Shown here: positions 51,962 through 60,412 of the stretch, in pieces
How the letters are laid out: each line of letters begins with the position of its first letter
Position numbering within the stretch: the first letter of the stretch is position 1
NCBI RefSeq assembly: GCF_013912375.1
Contig: NZ_JACETV010000001.1
Span: 868,001 to 932,000 of the forward strand
DNA from: Emticicia sp. BO119
GTDB taxonomy: Bacteria; Bacteroidota; Bacteroidia; Cytophagales; Spirosomataceae
Reading direction: 5' to 3'
Length of the DNA: 64,000 nucleotides
Position numbers and translations under genes: made by a program
Notes under the pieces: model-generated
Told to the model about the DNA's origin: nothing
Seen by the model: the letters and a program-made list of their open reading frames with translations, nothing else
Databases searched by the model: none

Positions 51962-52262
51962 TTTTTTTCGAATAATTTTTGTTGTACTGCTTATAAAACG
52001 TACGGCCTGTTTTAAAAGTTGCGGGATTAATAATTATTAATTTTTTTTTAAGTTTCAGGTGCAAAAGATATGATAATGAGATATTTTATGCCTGTTATAG
52101 CGGAAAATGATATTGCCTCTGCACAAAGAATACTTAATTTTCTATCAATAAATTATGAGTATTTTTAACTACTAAAAGTAAATATAGAAATGAATTCTTA
52201 GAAAGCCGCAGTTTTTGAAAAGAATTATGCCTGATGAAATAACATTAATAGAAACTGTTTGC
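51962..52262. other. Intergenic region with no identified gene
   Basis: About 300 AT-rich bases between divergent genes. Apart from the -7-like box just to its right, I see no dyad, repeat or small gene. Confidence 0.4.
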
Positions 52263-52270
52263 TAATTTTG
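52263..52270 (+). promoter_or_regulatory. Candidate -7 box for the sugar kinase operon
   Basis: TAATTTTG fits TAnnTTTG, 23 bp before the kinase start codon. No TTG lies at the usual distance upstream, so an activator may be needed. Confidence 0.4.
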
Positions 52271-52293
52271 AGCCGAAAACACAAGATTATTCA

Positions 52294-53661
52294 ATGACTG
52301 AAAAGAAAACTTCTACCCCTGTTTGTGCCGTTTTTGATATTGGTAAAACAAATAAAAAATTATTGGTATTTGATGAGAATTACAAGGTATTAAAAGAAGA
52401 ACAAGTGCAACTGGAAGAGAGTTTAGATGATGATGGCTATCCTTCTGACGACCTGCTTCAACTCACAAACTGGATTAAAAATAGTTTTCAGACACTTTCT
52501 CAGAACAATGATTTTACGATAAAAGGATTGAATTGCTCTGCATACGGAGCAAGTCTGGTGCATTTGGATGGTAATAAAAAGCCAGTTGGTGCTTTGTATA
52601 ATTATCTGAAGAACTTTCCGAAATCATTACATAAAGGGTTTTTGGAGAAATACGGCAGTAGTATTTTCAGAGAAACGGCATCTCCTGATCTCGGAATGCT
52701 TAATTCAAGCTTACAACTCTATTGGCTCAAGTATGAAAAACCCTCGCTTTTTCATCAGATACGTTATTCGTTACACTTGCCTCAATATTGTAGTTTTTTA
52801 TTTACTAATGAGGCTGTATCGGAAATCACAGGCGTAGGATGCCATACTTTATTATGGGATTTTGAAAAGAATGATTATCACTCGTGGGTAGAGGCTGAGC
52901 ACCTGCATTCAATTCATCAAGAACCATTGCTCAGTAATAATGTATTTACTGACGCCTCAAAAAATATAGCTGTAGGTATTGGCATCCACGACAGCTCATC
53001 AGCATTGGTTCCTTATCTGAAAACATTCGATGAGAATTTTATCTTGCTTTCTACTGGTACCTGGGCGATCAGTCTGAATCCTTTTAATGAAGAACCACTT
53101 ACTGCCGACCAGTTAGCAAAAGATTGTTTGTGTTTTCTGAATTATGAGGGTAAGCCAGTAAAGGCTTCAAGGATATTTGCCGGAAATGAACATGAGAGAC
53201 AAACCAAACATTTAGCAGACTATTTCAATGTTAAAGTTGACTATTTCAAGCAGGTAAAGTTTGATAGAGACCTAATTGTGTTTTTACGTAATAAATTCAA
53301 ACAGGCTACCCCAGATACCGCTGATGTATTGTTGGATTGTCCGTTTGTAGAGCGTAATATTAATTTGTTTAAATCTTATGAAGAAGCCTACCACCAGTTT
53401 ATGCTTGATCTGGTTGCGCAGCAGATAGCTTCTTTAAAATTGGCCATTGGTCGCACTGACGTAAAAAAAATATTCGTAGACGGCGGATTCTCAAAGAACG
53501 AGATTTATATGAACCTGATGGCAGATGCTTTTTTTAACAAGCAGGTTTTTGCTTCTGAGATTGCGCAGGCATCTGCATTAGGAGCAGCATTGGTGATTCA
53601 TGAGCATTGGAATACACAACCTGTTCCTGATCAGATTATCAGCTTAAAAAGGTATTATTAG
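52294..53661 (+). CDS. FGGY-family carbohydrate kinase
   Basis: A 455-residue cytosolic kinase with two RNase H-like lobes. The N-terminal phosphate-1 motif is VCAVFDIGKTNKKLLVFDE; the middle has LLSTGTWAISLNPF; the C-terminal adenosine/phosphate-2 part is KIFVDGGFSKNEIYMNLMAD. It is closest in feel to rhamnulokinase/L-fuculokinase-type FGGY proteins, but the sugar cannot be set from sequence. A zinc-dependent dehydrogenase starts 41 bp downstream, so a two-gene deoxy-sugar or polyol pathway is likely. No isomerase or aldolase gene is in the window. Confidence 0.88.
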   Translation: MTEKKTSTPVCAVFDIGKTNKKLLVFDENYKVLKEEQVQLEESLDDDGYPSDDLLQLTNWIKNSFQTLSQNNDFTIKGLNCSAYGASLVHLDGNKKPVGALYNYLKNFPKSLHKGFLEKYGSSIFRETASPDLGMLNSSLQLYWLKYEKPSLFHQIRYSLHLPQYCSFLFTNEAVSEITGVGCHTLLWDFEKNDYHSWVEAEHLHSIHQEPLLSNNVFTDASKNIAVGIGIHDSSSALVPYLKTFDENFILLSTGTWAISLNPFNEEPLTADQLAKDCLCFLNYEGKPVKASRIFAGNEHERQTKHLADYFNVKVDYFKQVKFDRDLIVFLRNKFKQATPDTADVLLDCPFVERNINLFKSYEEAYHQFMLDLVAQQIASLKLAIGRTDVKKIFVDGGFSKNEIYMNLMADAFFNKQVFASEIAQASALGAALVIHEHWNTQPVPDQIISLKRYY

Positions 53662-53702
53662 CAGGTTGCTTCTATTTTCTTTTACTAATTTTAGCCATAT
53701 TA

Positions 53703-54719
53703 ATGAAAGCTTTATCTCTGCAAGAAACAGGAAAACTGATTTATCAAATAATAGACGAACCAGCTTTGTTAGAGCCACATGAAGCTCTTGTGAAGGTTCA
53801 TCGTATTGGGATTTGCGGTACAGATTACCATGCTTATCGTGGGCGGCAACCATTTTTTTCTTATCCTCGTATTTTGGGGCATGAATTGGGAGTAGAAGTA
53901 TTAGCTATAGGAAATAAAGTAACTAATATACTGCCAGGAGACAAATGTGCTGTTGAACCCTACCTTAATTGTGATAAATGCCAGCCTTGTAGGAATGGTA
54001 GAACCAATTGTTGCGAAAATTTAAAAGTGCTGGGTGTTCATACCGACGGAGGAATGACTGAATTTATGAAACTTCCAGCCAATAAACTATATCCTTCGGC
54101 CCAATTGAGCTTTGAGCAACTGGCATTAGTTGAGACACTTGGGATTGGTTGCCATGCGGTAAACAGGTCGGGTATAACAGACGCTGACAAGGTATTAGTA
54201 GTAGGGGCAGGTCCGATTGGACTGGCGTGTTTGCAGTTTGCTAAAAATAAAGGGGCAAAAGTAGTAATGCTCGATGTGAACGAATCACGGTTAGCTTTTG
54301 CGAAGAATGTGATGCAGGCGGATGCTACAGTGGTAGTTTCGGTTAAAAGTTCAGAAGCTATTAAAGCACATTTCGATGGGGATATGCCAACAGCTATTTT
54401 TGATGCTACTGGTAACCCAAGCTCAATGATGTCAGCGTTTGAATTGGTAGCCTTTGGTGGTAAAATTATTTTTGTAGGGCTTTTTCAGGGAGATATGACA
54501 TTTTTTGACCCTCTTTTTCATCGTCGGGAACTCACAATACTTGCCAGCCGTAATGCTTTGCCTGAAGATTTTAATTATATAATTGGCTTAATGGAAGCAG
54601 GGGAAATAAACACTAATTCTTGGATAACCCACCGTATAGCATTTAGCGATGCTGCAGATAATTTTGAGACCCTTCTTAAATCAGGAAACGAGTTGGTTAA
54701 GGCTATAATAGTTGTTTAG
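53703..54719 (+). CDS. Zinc-dependent medium-chain alcohol dehydrogenase
   Basis: A 338-residue MDR-family dehydrogenase. The catalytic zinc ligands are the Cys in RIGICGTDYHAYRG and His-Glu in ILGHELGVEV. The structural zinc is held by four Cys in LNCDKCQPCRNGRTNCCENL. The NAD(P) Rossmann motif is VLVVGAGPIGLACLQFAK. It is most like polyol/threonine/L-fucose-type dehydrogenases. The substrate is probably that of the linked FGGY kinase pathway, oxidising a sugar or polyol at carbon 1 or 2. Confidence 0.92.
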   Translation: MKALSLQETGKLIYQIIDEPALLEPHEALVKVHRIGICGTDYHAYRGRQPFFSYPRILGHELGVEVLAIGNKVTNILPGDKCAVEPYLNCDKCQPCRNGRTNCCENLKVLGVHTDGGMTEFMKLPANKLYPSAQLSFEQLALVETLGIGCHAVNRSGITDADKVLVVGAGPIGLACLQFAKNKGAKVVMLDVNESRLAFAKNVMQADATVVVSVKSSEAIKAHFDGDMPTAIFDATGNPSSMMSAFELVAFGGKIIFVGLFQGDMTFFDPLFHRRELTILASRNALPEDFNYIIGLMEAGEINTNSWITHRIAFSDAADNFETLLKSGNELVKAIIVV

Positions 54720-54849
54720 AACAATTTTTTAAAATAAAAAGTGCATCAAGGGTAATAATTTTTTCAGAAAAGCGTATTAAAATTATATCGTTCCAAGAAA
54801 AAATGGTAGATTGTCAAAAATTACGATCCTAACCTATCGATACCCTTTA

Positions 54850-55941
54850 ATGAAACCCTCAAAATACGCAAGAGTAAAATTCCTGAATAAGGATAAATCT
54901 ATCTTTTTCTCTGTACTGCGCCACAATGTAGATGCTTACTTTCATGATAATCAAATATCCAAGACAGGTGGACAAACAATCCTAATTAAGGCGGCTTGTA
55001 TGCTGACTTTATATATTGGTTCTTTTTTGTTGATACTGACGGATCAGTTTTCGGACTTGCAGATGTTAGGTTTAACCGTTCTGATGGGGATTGGGGTAGC
55101 CGGTGTGGGTATGTCGGTAATGCATGATGCTATTCATGGGTCATTTTCAGAATATACATGGATTAATAAACTATTCGGGGCTTCTTTGTACCTTTTAGGA
55201 GGTAATGTATATAACTGGGAGATACAGCATAATCGTTTGCATCATACTTATACGAACATTCATGATGTTGATGAAGATATTACGGGTAAGTTTCTCTTAA
55301 GACTTTCCTGTGGTGACAAATTGAAGGCTATCCATCGGTTTCAGCATATATATGCCTTTTTCTTATATAGTTTAATGACTATTTCTTTTTTATGGAAAGA
55401 TTTTAAAGAGATTTCACTCTATAACCAAATGTCAAAAACTGGATTAGTGAAATCATTTCCAAGAAAAGAAATTATTTTCTTAATTGTCGGGAAGTTTGCT
55501 TACATATTATTTATAGCTGTTTTGCCTATTTATCTGCTCGAATTGAGCTTTGGACAATGGATAGTCGGCTTCCTGACGATGCACTGCGTAGCAGGGCTTA
55601 TTTTAAGTACCATTTTTCAATTAGCACATGTAGTAGAGGGGGCAAGCCAACCCTCGCCAGATGAAAAAGGTACTATTGAAAATACCTGGGCTATTCACCA
55701 ATTGAATACTACCTCAAATTTTGCCAGTAGAAATTATGCTCTTTCATGGTATATTGGTGGGCTTGACTATCAGATTGAACATCATCTTTTTCCTCATATT
55801 TCACATATTCATTACCGTGCCATTTCACCAATTGTAAGAAGCACCGCTCTGGAATTCAACATTCCATATAATGATAAAGCATCTTTTGCAAACGGGCTTG
55901 ATTCACACATCAGAATGTTAAAATACTTAGGCAATAATTAA
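54850..55941 (+). CDS. Acyl-lipid/acyl-CoA fatty acid desaturase (front-end type)
   Basis: A 363-residue membrane di-iron desaturase. Four hydrophobic helices flank the three His boxes: HDAIHGSF, HNRLHHTY, and the QxxHH box in YQIEHHLFPHISHIHY. The third box starting with Gln is typical of delta-5/delta-6 front-end desaturases, but the N-terminal cytochrome b5 domain of eukaryotic forms is absent. The electron donor must be a separate protein. I start at ATG 54850; a TTG at 54811 would add 13 residues. It stands alone. Confidence 0.9.
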   Translation: MKPSKYARVKFLNKDKSIFFSVLRHNVDAYFHDNQISKTGGQTILIKAACMLTLYIGSFLLILTDQFSDLQMLGLTVLMGIGVAGVGMSVMHDAIHGSFSEYTWINKLFGASLYLLGGNVYNWEIQHNRLHHTYTNIHDVDEDITGKFLLRLSCGDKLKAIHRFQHIYAFFLYSLMTISFLWKDFKEISLYNQMSKTGLVKSFPRKEIIFLIVGKFAYILFIAVLPIYLLELSFGQWIVGFLTMHCVAGLILSTIFQLAHVVEGASQPSPDEKGTIENTWAIHQLNTTSNFASRNYALSWYIGGLDYQIEHHLFPHISHIHYRAISPIVRSTALEFNIPYNDKASFANGLDSHIRMLKYLGNN

Positions 55942-56015
55942 AGTGATTATTTAATTTCTGTTACCTTTATTACGAGCAGTTTGAAAATTGCAGGCCAATT
56001 CTGGTTCTCTGCCAA

Positions 56016-56690
56016 TTATAGTAGTGCAGAAGGGTCAAGCAAGTTATTTTTTATGGCAAATACTACCAGGCCTGCAGTATTTCTTACACCTGTTTTTTCT
56101 AAGAGATTGTTGCGGTGGCCATCAACTGTACGAGTACTGATAAATAATTTTTCCGCAATTTCTTGTGCAGTGTATTGTCGGCAAATCAGATCTAATACCT
56201 CTAATTCACGTTGAGTAAGTGTTGACGGGATATTGTCCTGAATCAACAAACGTGGTTTTTTGCCAAGCATTCGGTTTTTCATGGCTTTAAGAAATACTTC
56301 ATTAAAATAAAATCCTTTTTCAACTACAGCTAAAATAGCCCGTTCAACCTCGGAAGGTTCAACATTTTTAAAGAGATAAGCATTGATACCTAACTCCATC
56401 AGATGTGCAACAAATCGCTCGTCGCTATGTACCGACAAGATGATAATTTTGATGTCTGGGTAATCACTATGAAGTATTTTAGTAGTTTCTACACCGTTAA
56501 GTTCTGGCATGGATAGGTCAAGTAAAACTATATCCGGTTTTGTTTCACTGCTTTCAATTGCTTCAAGTAGGGTTCTGCCGTTGTCAGCCTCGATAGTTAT
56601 CTGTGTATCGTCAAGGCTATTAATAATAGCAGTCATTCCTTTACGAAACAGAATCTGGTCGTCTGCAATAGCTACATTAATTTTTTTCAT
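56016..56690 (-). CDS. NarL/FixJ-type response regulator
   Basis: A 224-residue regulator: an N-terminal receiver domain (about 1-120) with acidic pocket IADDQ, phospho-Asp in DIVLLDLSMPELNG and Lys at LFKNVEPSE, and a C-terminal LuxR helix-turn-helix (LTQRELEVLDLICRQYTAQEI and KLFISTRTVDGHRNNLLEKT). It is the last gene of a three-gene unit with a membrane protein and the histidine kinase, so it should be that kinase's partner. Dimeric LuxR-type regulators bind inverted repeats, and two strong dyads lie in the nearby upstream regions. Confidence 0.94.
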   Translation of the reverse strand: MKKINVAIADDQILFRKGMTAIINSLDDTQITIEADNGRTLLEAIESSETKPDIVLLDLSMPELNGVETTKILHSDYPDIKIIILSVHSDERFVAHLMELGINAYLFKNVEPSEVERAILAVVEKGFYFNEVFLKAMKNRMLGKKPRLLIQDNIPSTLTQRELEVLDLICRQYTAQEIAEKLFISTRTVDGHRNNLLEKTGVRNTAGLVVFAIKNNLLDPSALL

Positions 56691-56875
56691 AAATATGAAT
56701 AATCAATATCGTTTATTGATTGGTAAATTTCGTTAAAATTCAGTCAGCAGCAGAGCAAGGTAAGTTCAGTGTACTTTGCGTTGGTCCTCAAAGAAAACCT
56801 GGCAAAAAGGATACTTCACCAAGAATAACATTCTTCGAGGCAATGTTTTTAGGTAAGTAAATAGGTGTTTGGTAG

Positions 56876-57679
56876 TTAATGTATAAGTGGAATTTCAATT
56901 CTCACTTTTAATCCAGCATTTGGTTGCGTTTCAAATGTGGCAGTACCTTTCAGTACCTTGGTTCGGGTTTCGATATTTTTCAGACCGAGACTTTTTTTCT
57001 TATATGCCTGTTCAAAATCAAACCCTTTCCCATTATCTGCATAATCAATTTTCAATATCGAGCTCTCTTTACTCATACGTATCTCTATTAATGTAGCACC
57101 CGAATGTTTTACCGCATTATTAAGCAATTCCTGTAATATGCGGTAAGAAGCCAGATTAATAATATTACCGAGATTAGTTACATTCGTATCAATATTTAAG
57201 GCGATATCTAAATCTGATATACTTAGTATTTTTTCACACAAACTTTCAATAGCAAATGCTAACCCGGCTTCTTCTAAGCCCTGAGGAAGTAAGTCGTTCG
57301 AAATTCGTCTTACATTATCAATGGTGCTGTCAATCAATTGCTTGTATTGTGTATTCGTTTCTTGTATCTCGGGTACTTTAGTAGTTGGCATCTGGCCTAC
57401 AAGTAAACGCATGAGACCTAAAGATGCACCAACTTCATCGTGCAAGTCACGAGCAACTCGTATGCGCTCATCTTCAATTGCTTCCAGAGTACTATAAAAT
57501 AACTCCTGTTGATGCTTGGTTTCGGCTATCTGCACACTCATTTTATGCTCAAGCATTCTTCTTTGATACATTACCATAAAGATGATAATGCCGCTGGCTA
57601 ATAAAAAAAGCATTATGGTGCCACCGATAATCATCACATACATATCAACCGATGCACCTACTTGCGAGGACTGTGCCAT
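56876..57679 (-). CDS. Sensor histidine kinase (HisKA_3 type)
   Basis: A 267-residue kinase with one N-terminal membrane helix (VMIIGGTIMLFLLASGIIIF), a short coiled coil, a HisKA_3 dimerisation domain with phospho-His in RVARDLHDEVGASLGL, and HATPase_c with N-box LLNNAVKHSGAT and G-box DYADNGKGFDF. It has no recognisable sensor domain; the sensor may be the membrane protein encoded just upstream, whose 3' end it overlaps by 22 bp. I start at ATG 57679, before the membrane helix; an upstream in-frame ATG at 57736 lies inside the neighbour. Confidence 0.9.
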   Translation of the reverse strand: MAQSSQVGASVDMYVMIIGGTIMLFLLASGIIIFMVMYQRRMLEHKMSVQIAETKHQQELFYSTLEAIEDERIRVARDLHDEVGASLGLMRLLVGQMPTTKVPEIQETNTQYKQLIDSTIDNVRRISNDLLPQGLEEAGLAFAIESLCEKILSISDLDIALNIDTNVTNLGNIINLASYRILQELLNNAVKHSGATLIEIRMSKESSILKIDYADNGKGFDFEQAYKKKSLGLKNIETRTKVLKGTATFETQPNAGLKVRIEIPLIH

Positions 57680-58305
57680 AGACCAATTCCGATAAAAATA
57701 TACATTAAGCCTAACACACAGGCATGAATGGCCCATGATAATAAACTTAGCTGTATGTCTTGGGTTAAGATTAAATTGCCGAGAACAAATAAAAAGAGAC
57801 TACCTGCAAAGTAAAACAGAAATCCGGCATTAATCCAAAACAAAGGCGATTTTTCTATTGAAATTATTTCTAAAGATTTAAGTGTTTTATAATAGGCCGT
57901 AATGGCATAAAATACTACAAGGAGACATTCTAAGCCGCGGGGATAAGCGTTTTGCTCAAAAATTGATTGAATAACAAATGCGTATAGAATTGCAAATGTG
58001 GTAAACATAATGAAAATACCATAAATGATTTTTTTATTTAGAAAGTCGCCAAGGTATTCTTTATAAAACCATGAAATCAAGCCGAATTCCGCAATTGTGT
58101 AAACATGCAGAAATGGTGAATTATTCTTAACAAATCTAACTGAAACGATAGCTATCAATTGGAAAAACAGAGCAAAAAGCAGATAATAAAAGATAGGTTT
58201 TAGCTCTCCTTTTAAGTACTTTCGTCGGTAAATCGCAATTGCCAGCGGAAAAAACAGGAGGACAGTTACGTAGGTTACCAAAAAATCACCAATTGTTCTA
58301 AGCAT
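57658..58305 (-). CDS. Polytopic membrane protein linked to a two-component system
   Basis: A 215-residue protein with seven hydrophobic segments and very short loops. It starts MLRTIGDFLVTYVTVLLFFP and ends GLMYIFIGIGLWHSPRK. No family is named with confidence; the 7TM layout resembles sensor-like membrane domains found in Cytophagales. Its 3' end overlaps the histidine kinase start, and a response regulator follows. I infer that it acts as the membrane sensor or as a partner of the kinase. Its promoter region contains a strong palindrome. Confidence 0.75.
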   Translation of the reverse strand: MLRTIGDFLVTYVTVLLFFPLAIAIYRRKYLKGELKPIFYYLLFALFFQLIAIVSVRFVKNNSPFLHVYTIAEFGLISWFYKEYLGDFLNKKIIYGIFIMFTTFAILYAFVIQSIFEQNAYPRGLECLLVVFYAITAYYKTLKSLEIISIEKSPLFWINAGFLFYFAGSLFLFVLGNLILTQDIQLSLLSWAIHACVLGLMYIFIGIGLWHSPRK

Positions 58306-58329
58306 TTTGGGTAGGTTTATCAGATAAAT

Positions 58330-58365
58330 TTTAGCTCTACAAATATACAGATTTGTAGAGCTAAA
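58330..58365. promoter_or_regulatory. Perfect 15-bp palindrome over a -7 box of the two-component operon
   Basis: TTTAGCTCTACAAAT (58330-58344) and its exact complement (58351-58365) are separated by 6 bp. On the minus strand TATATTTG (58347-58340), a full TAnnTTTG match, sits across the centre, and a start near 58333 would give a 28-nt leader for the operon at 58305. An operator is therefore likely. A terminator for the gene ending at 58564 is the alternative. No -33 TTG is present. The 198 bases to the right hold nothing else visible. Confidence 0.55.
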
Positions 58366-58563
58366 TTTTAATAACAGGCAGCAAAGGTCGTTTTGAGTGC
58401 ATCGAGGACATTTTCAGCATTCATCAATAAATTAACAAAGCGTAATTGCGACTGAATCAACTAAAAACTCAGGAAACATTTTCGGACAAATACCTCTTTT
58501 ACCAGGGTTAAAGGTTAATATAAGGCATCATGAACCGACATTACGCTTGTTATTCTGCAATTG

Positions 58564-59004
58564 TCAATTGTTTAAGTCACTATCTGGGTCACAGTATGGT
58601 GGGCAAACTTTTGAGAAATCATTTACGTACTGGTCTTGCAAAGTTTCCGGATCATAGTTAATAAGATCTTTTATTTTCAGACGAGTAACTGCACTTACAT
58701 TCTCAGGCCCTATAGCATTTACCATCAATAAATGTGGCTGGTAAATACCAGTATCAAGCAATTCTAAACCAATATACATTCGTATCCAGTTAGCATCAGG
58801 GGCAAGATCAGATAAATCCTGTATATCTTGCTTTCTGATTGCAAAAGCTTTCATTTCATTTGGTTGAATCTTGGCTTTTTGCAAATCGAACTCCAACCAG
58901 TTGTTTATCCATTCCTTGGCGGTTTTTAAAGGGATTTTGTAAGGATCTGGATTTGCTGTTGGCCCGTTTACCGGAGCGTTTGTGTTTTTTACATCTAAGT
59001 TCAT
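58564..59004 (-). CDS. Conserved-looking cytosolic protein, unknown function
   Basis: A 146-residue soluble protein with no signal peptide. It begins with a Pro/Asn-rich stretch (NTNAPVNGPTANPDPYKIP), then a helical and beta segment (TAKEWINNWLEFDLQKAKI, MKAFAIRKQDIQDLSDLA, WIRMYIGLELL), and ends in an acidic tail with two Cys (KVCPPYCDPDSDLNN). No family recognised. The upstream region has a -7 box and, in place of a -33 box, one arm of a perfect 22-bp inverted repeat, so its expression is probably tightly controlled. Confidence 0.75.
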   Translation of the reverse strand: MNLDVKNTNAPVNGPTANPDPYKIPLKTAKEWINNWLEFDLQKAKIQPNEMKAFAIRKQDIQDLSDLAPDANWIRMYIGLELLDTGIYQPHLLMVNAIGPENVSAVTRLKIKDLINYDPETLQDQYVNDFSKVCPPYCDPDSDLNN

Positions 59005-59021
59005 TTTGTTTGATGGTTAAG

Positions 59022-59029
59022 CAAAATTA
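59022..59029 (-). promoter_or_regulatory. -7 box without -33 box
   Basis: On the minus strand TAATTTTG (59029-59022) fits the consensus, 18 bp before the start codon. No TTG occurs 17-23 bp upstream; instead the proximal arm of the large inverted repeat begins 21 bp away. This suggests an activator-dependent promoter. Confidence 0.5.
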
Positions 59030-59050
59030 GGTGCTTTTATAACCGCTGAT

Positions 59051-59176
59051 ATGCGTAAAAATACCTGTTTTTGCAGAGGTGAAAAATTACCTAAATCCAT
59101 ATTCAAAAAGCAAGCCAAATAAAAAAGAGTATTTCTTTAAAAGAAGGCAAAATTAAAAACAGGTATTTTTACGCAT
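59051..59176. repeat. Perfect 22-bp inverted repeat, 82-bp spacing
   Basis: The 22 bases at 59051-59072 (beginning ATGCGTAAAAATACC) are repeated exactly, in inverted orientation, at 59155-59176 (ending ATTTTTACGCAT). The 82 bp between the arms contain no gene. Each arm includes GTA-N4-TAC, itself a small dyad like those bound by LuxR-type regulators. The proximal arm overlaps the -33 region of the gene at 58564-59004. Confidence 0.85.
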
Positions 59177-59594
59177 TTACAGTTTTGTTTTTCTTCTCAA
59201 TTTTGGGTATTGATTTTTAGCACGATAAAGAGCTATAATTTTTATAAAATTGATACACCTAACCACTATCAATATTATAAAAACGAATGTAGTGAAGCTA
59301 TACTATTATTTTTAATAACGTTTGCTTAACTATCGGAAAGGATTCCACTCAGCAAAAGATTTTAGTAAGAATAAAATAGGGTTTGGCCTAAACAACACCA
59401 GCAAATGCTTACTTAATTTAGTAAAACATTTCTTTCTCTTTTATTCTTTTCACAATGTTTCTTATTCTCAAGATTGTTTTCTCAAAGTTGCTCAATTACA
59501 AATCCGGCAAATGCTTTTATGTCGCTGGTTTAATATTTACCTTCTCATATCAGAATAACTGTTACTTACTTGATTCGTTATAAAATCCTTGGTG
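59177..59594. other. Intergenic region with no identified gene
   Basis: About 420 AT-rich bases after the inverted repeat. A 78-codon frame is present but has no coding character. I see no further dyads until the pyrE terminator. Confidence 0.4.
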
Positions 59595-59639
59595 AATAAA
59601 AATAATAAAGGTGGAACCTGCAAACAGATTCCACCTTTA
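59595..59639 (-). terminator. Terminator of pyrE
   Basis: TAAAGGTGGAA (59606-59616) and TTCCACCTTTA (59629-59639) form an 11-bp perfect stem, extended inside by CTG/CAG across one mismatch. On the minus strand it is followed by TTATTTTTATTC. It lies 17 bp after the pyrE stop. Confidence 0.8.
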
Positions 59640-59656
59640 CAAGAATTGTATTCTTA

Positions 59657-60283
59657 TTAACCCCATGTTTCGGGCTTTCTGCGCCATTTTTTAAGAGATA
59701 CCAGAGATTCGGCAGAGATATAATTTTGTTTAATTGCCTCATCAATTAAAGCATTATAATTGCTCAATGTTACCAAAGGTACATTCTTGTCGGCAAAATT
59801 CTTATCGGCTATTTTAAAACCATAAGTAAAAATAGCCACCATGCCTACTACCTCTATTCCGGCTTCTCTTAACGCATCTACCGCTTTAAGTGAACTTCCG
59901 CCTGTAGAAATCAGGTCCTCAATTACTACAACTTTCTGACCTTTTTCAATACGCCCCTCAATCTGGTTACCCATACCATGTTCTTTTGGTTTCGGACGAA
60001 CATAAGCAAAAGGTAAACCTAATGTTTCTGCTACCAAAGCACCTTGTGGAATGCCAGCAGTCGCTACACCTGCTATTAATTCGGCATCAGGGAAATGTTT
60101 TTTTATTGCTTTTGCAAGGGATTTTTTAATAAATGTTCTTGCTTCAGGATAAGATAATGTTACACGATTATCGCAATAGATAGGAGAATTCCACCCAGAA
60201 CTCCATTTAAACGGTTGTCCAGGGTTCAATTTTACTGCTTTGGTTGATAACAAATAAGAAGCAATTTTGTGGGAAGTATTCAT
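59657..60283 (-). CDS. pyrE: Orotate phosphoribosyltransferase
   Basis: A 208-residue enzyme of pyrimidine synthesis, joining orotate and PRPP to give OMP. Features: FKWSSGWNSPIYCDNRVTLS at the N-terminus, AGVATAGIPQGALVAETLGL, PKEHGMGNQIEG (catalytic loop), and the PRPP-binding motif VVVIEDLISTGGSSLKAV. Length is normal. It is a single-gene unit with its own terminator, about 130 bp downstream of the CorC/HlyC-type gene on the same strand. Confidence 0.96.
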   Translation of the reverse strand: MNTSHKIASYLLSTKAVKLNPGQPFKWSSGWNSPIYCDNRVTLSYPEARTFIKKSLAKAIKKHFPDAELIAGVATAGIPQGALVAETLGLPFAYVRPKPKEHGMGNQIEGRIEKGQKVVVIEDLISTGGSSLKAVDALREAGIEVVGMVAIFTYGFKIADKNFADKNVPLVTLSNYNALIDEAIKQNYISAESLVSLKKWRRKPETWG

Positions 60284-60412
60284 TTAAAATAAAATATGTT
60301 ATGAAGGCTTAGTTTAAAATATTGAGTGAATGTATGATTGAGTTATTATCAGATTTCTAACTAATTTAAAGGGTAAATTAAAAATGAGTGATTAAATTAA
60401 TCAATTGATCAC

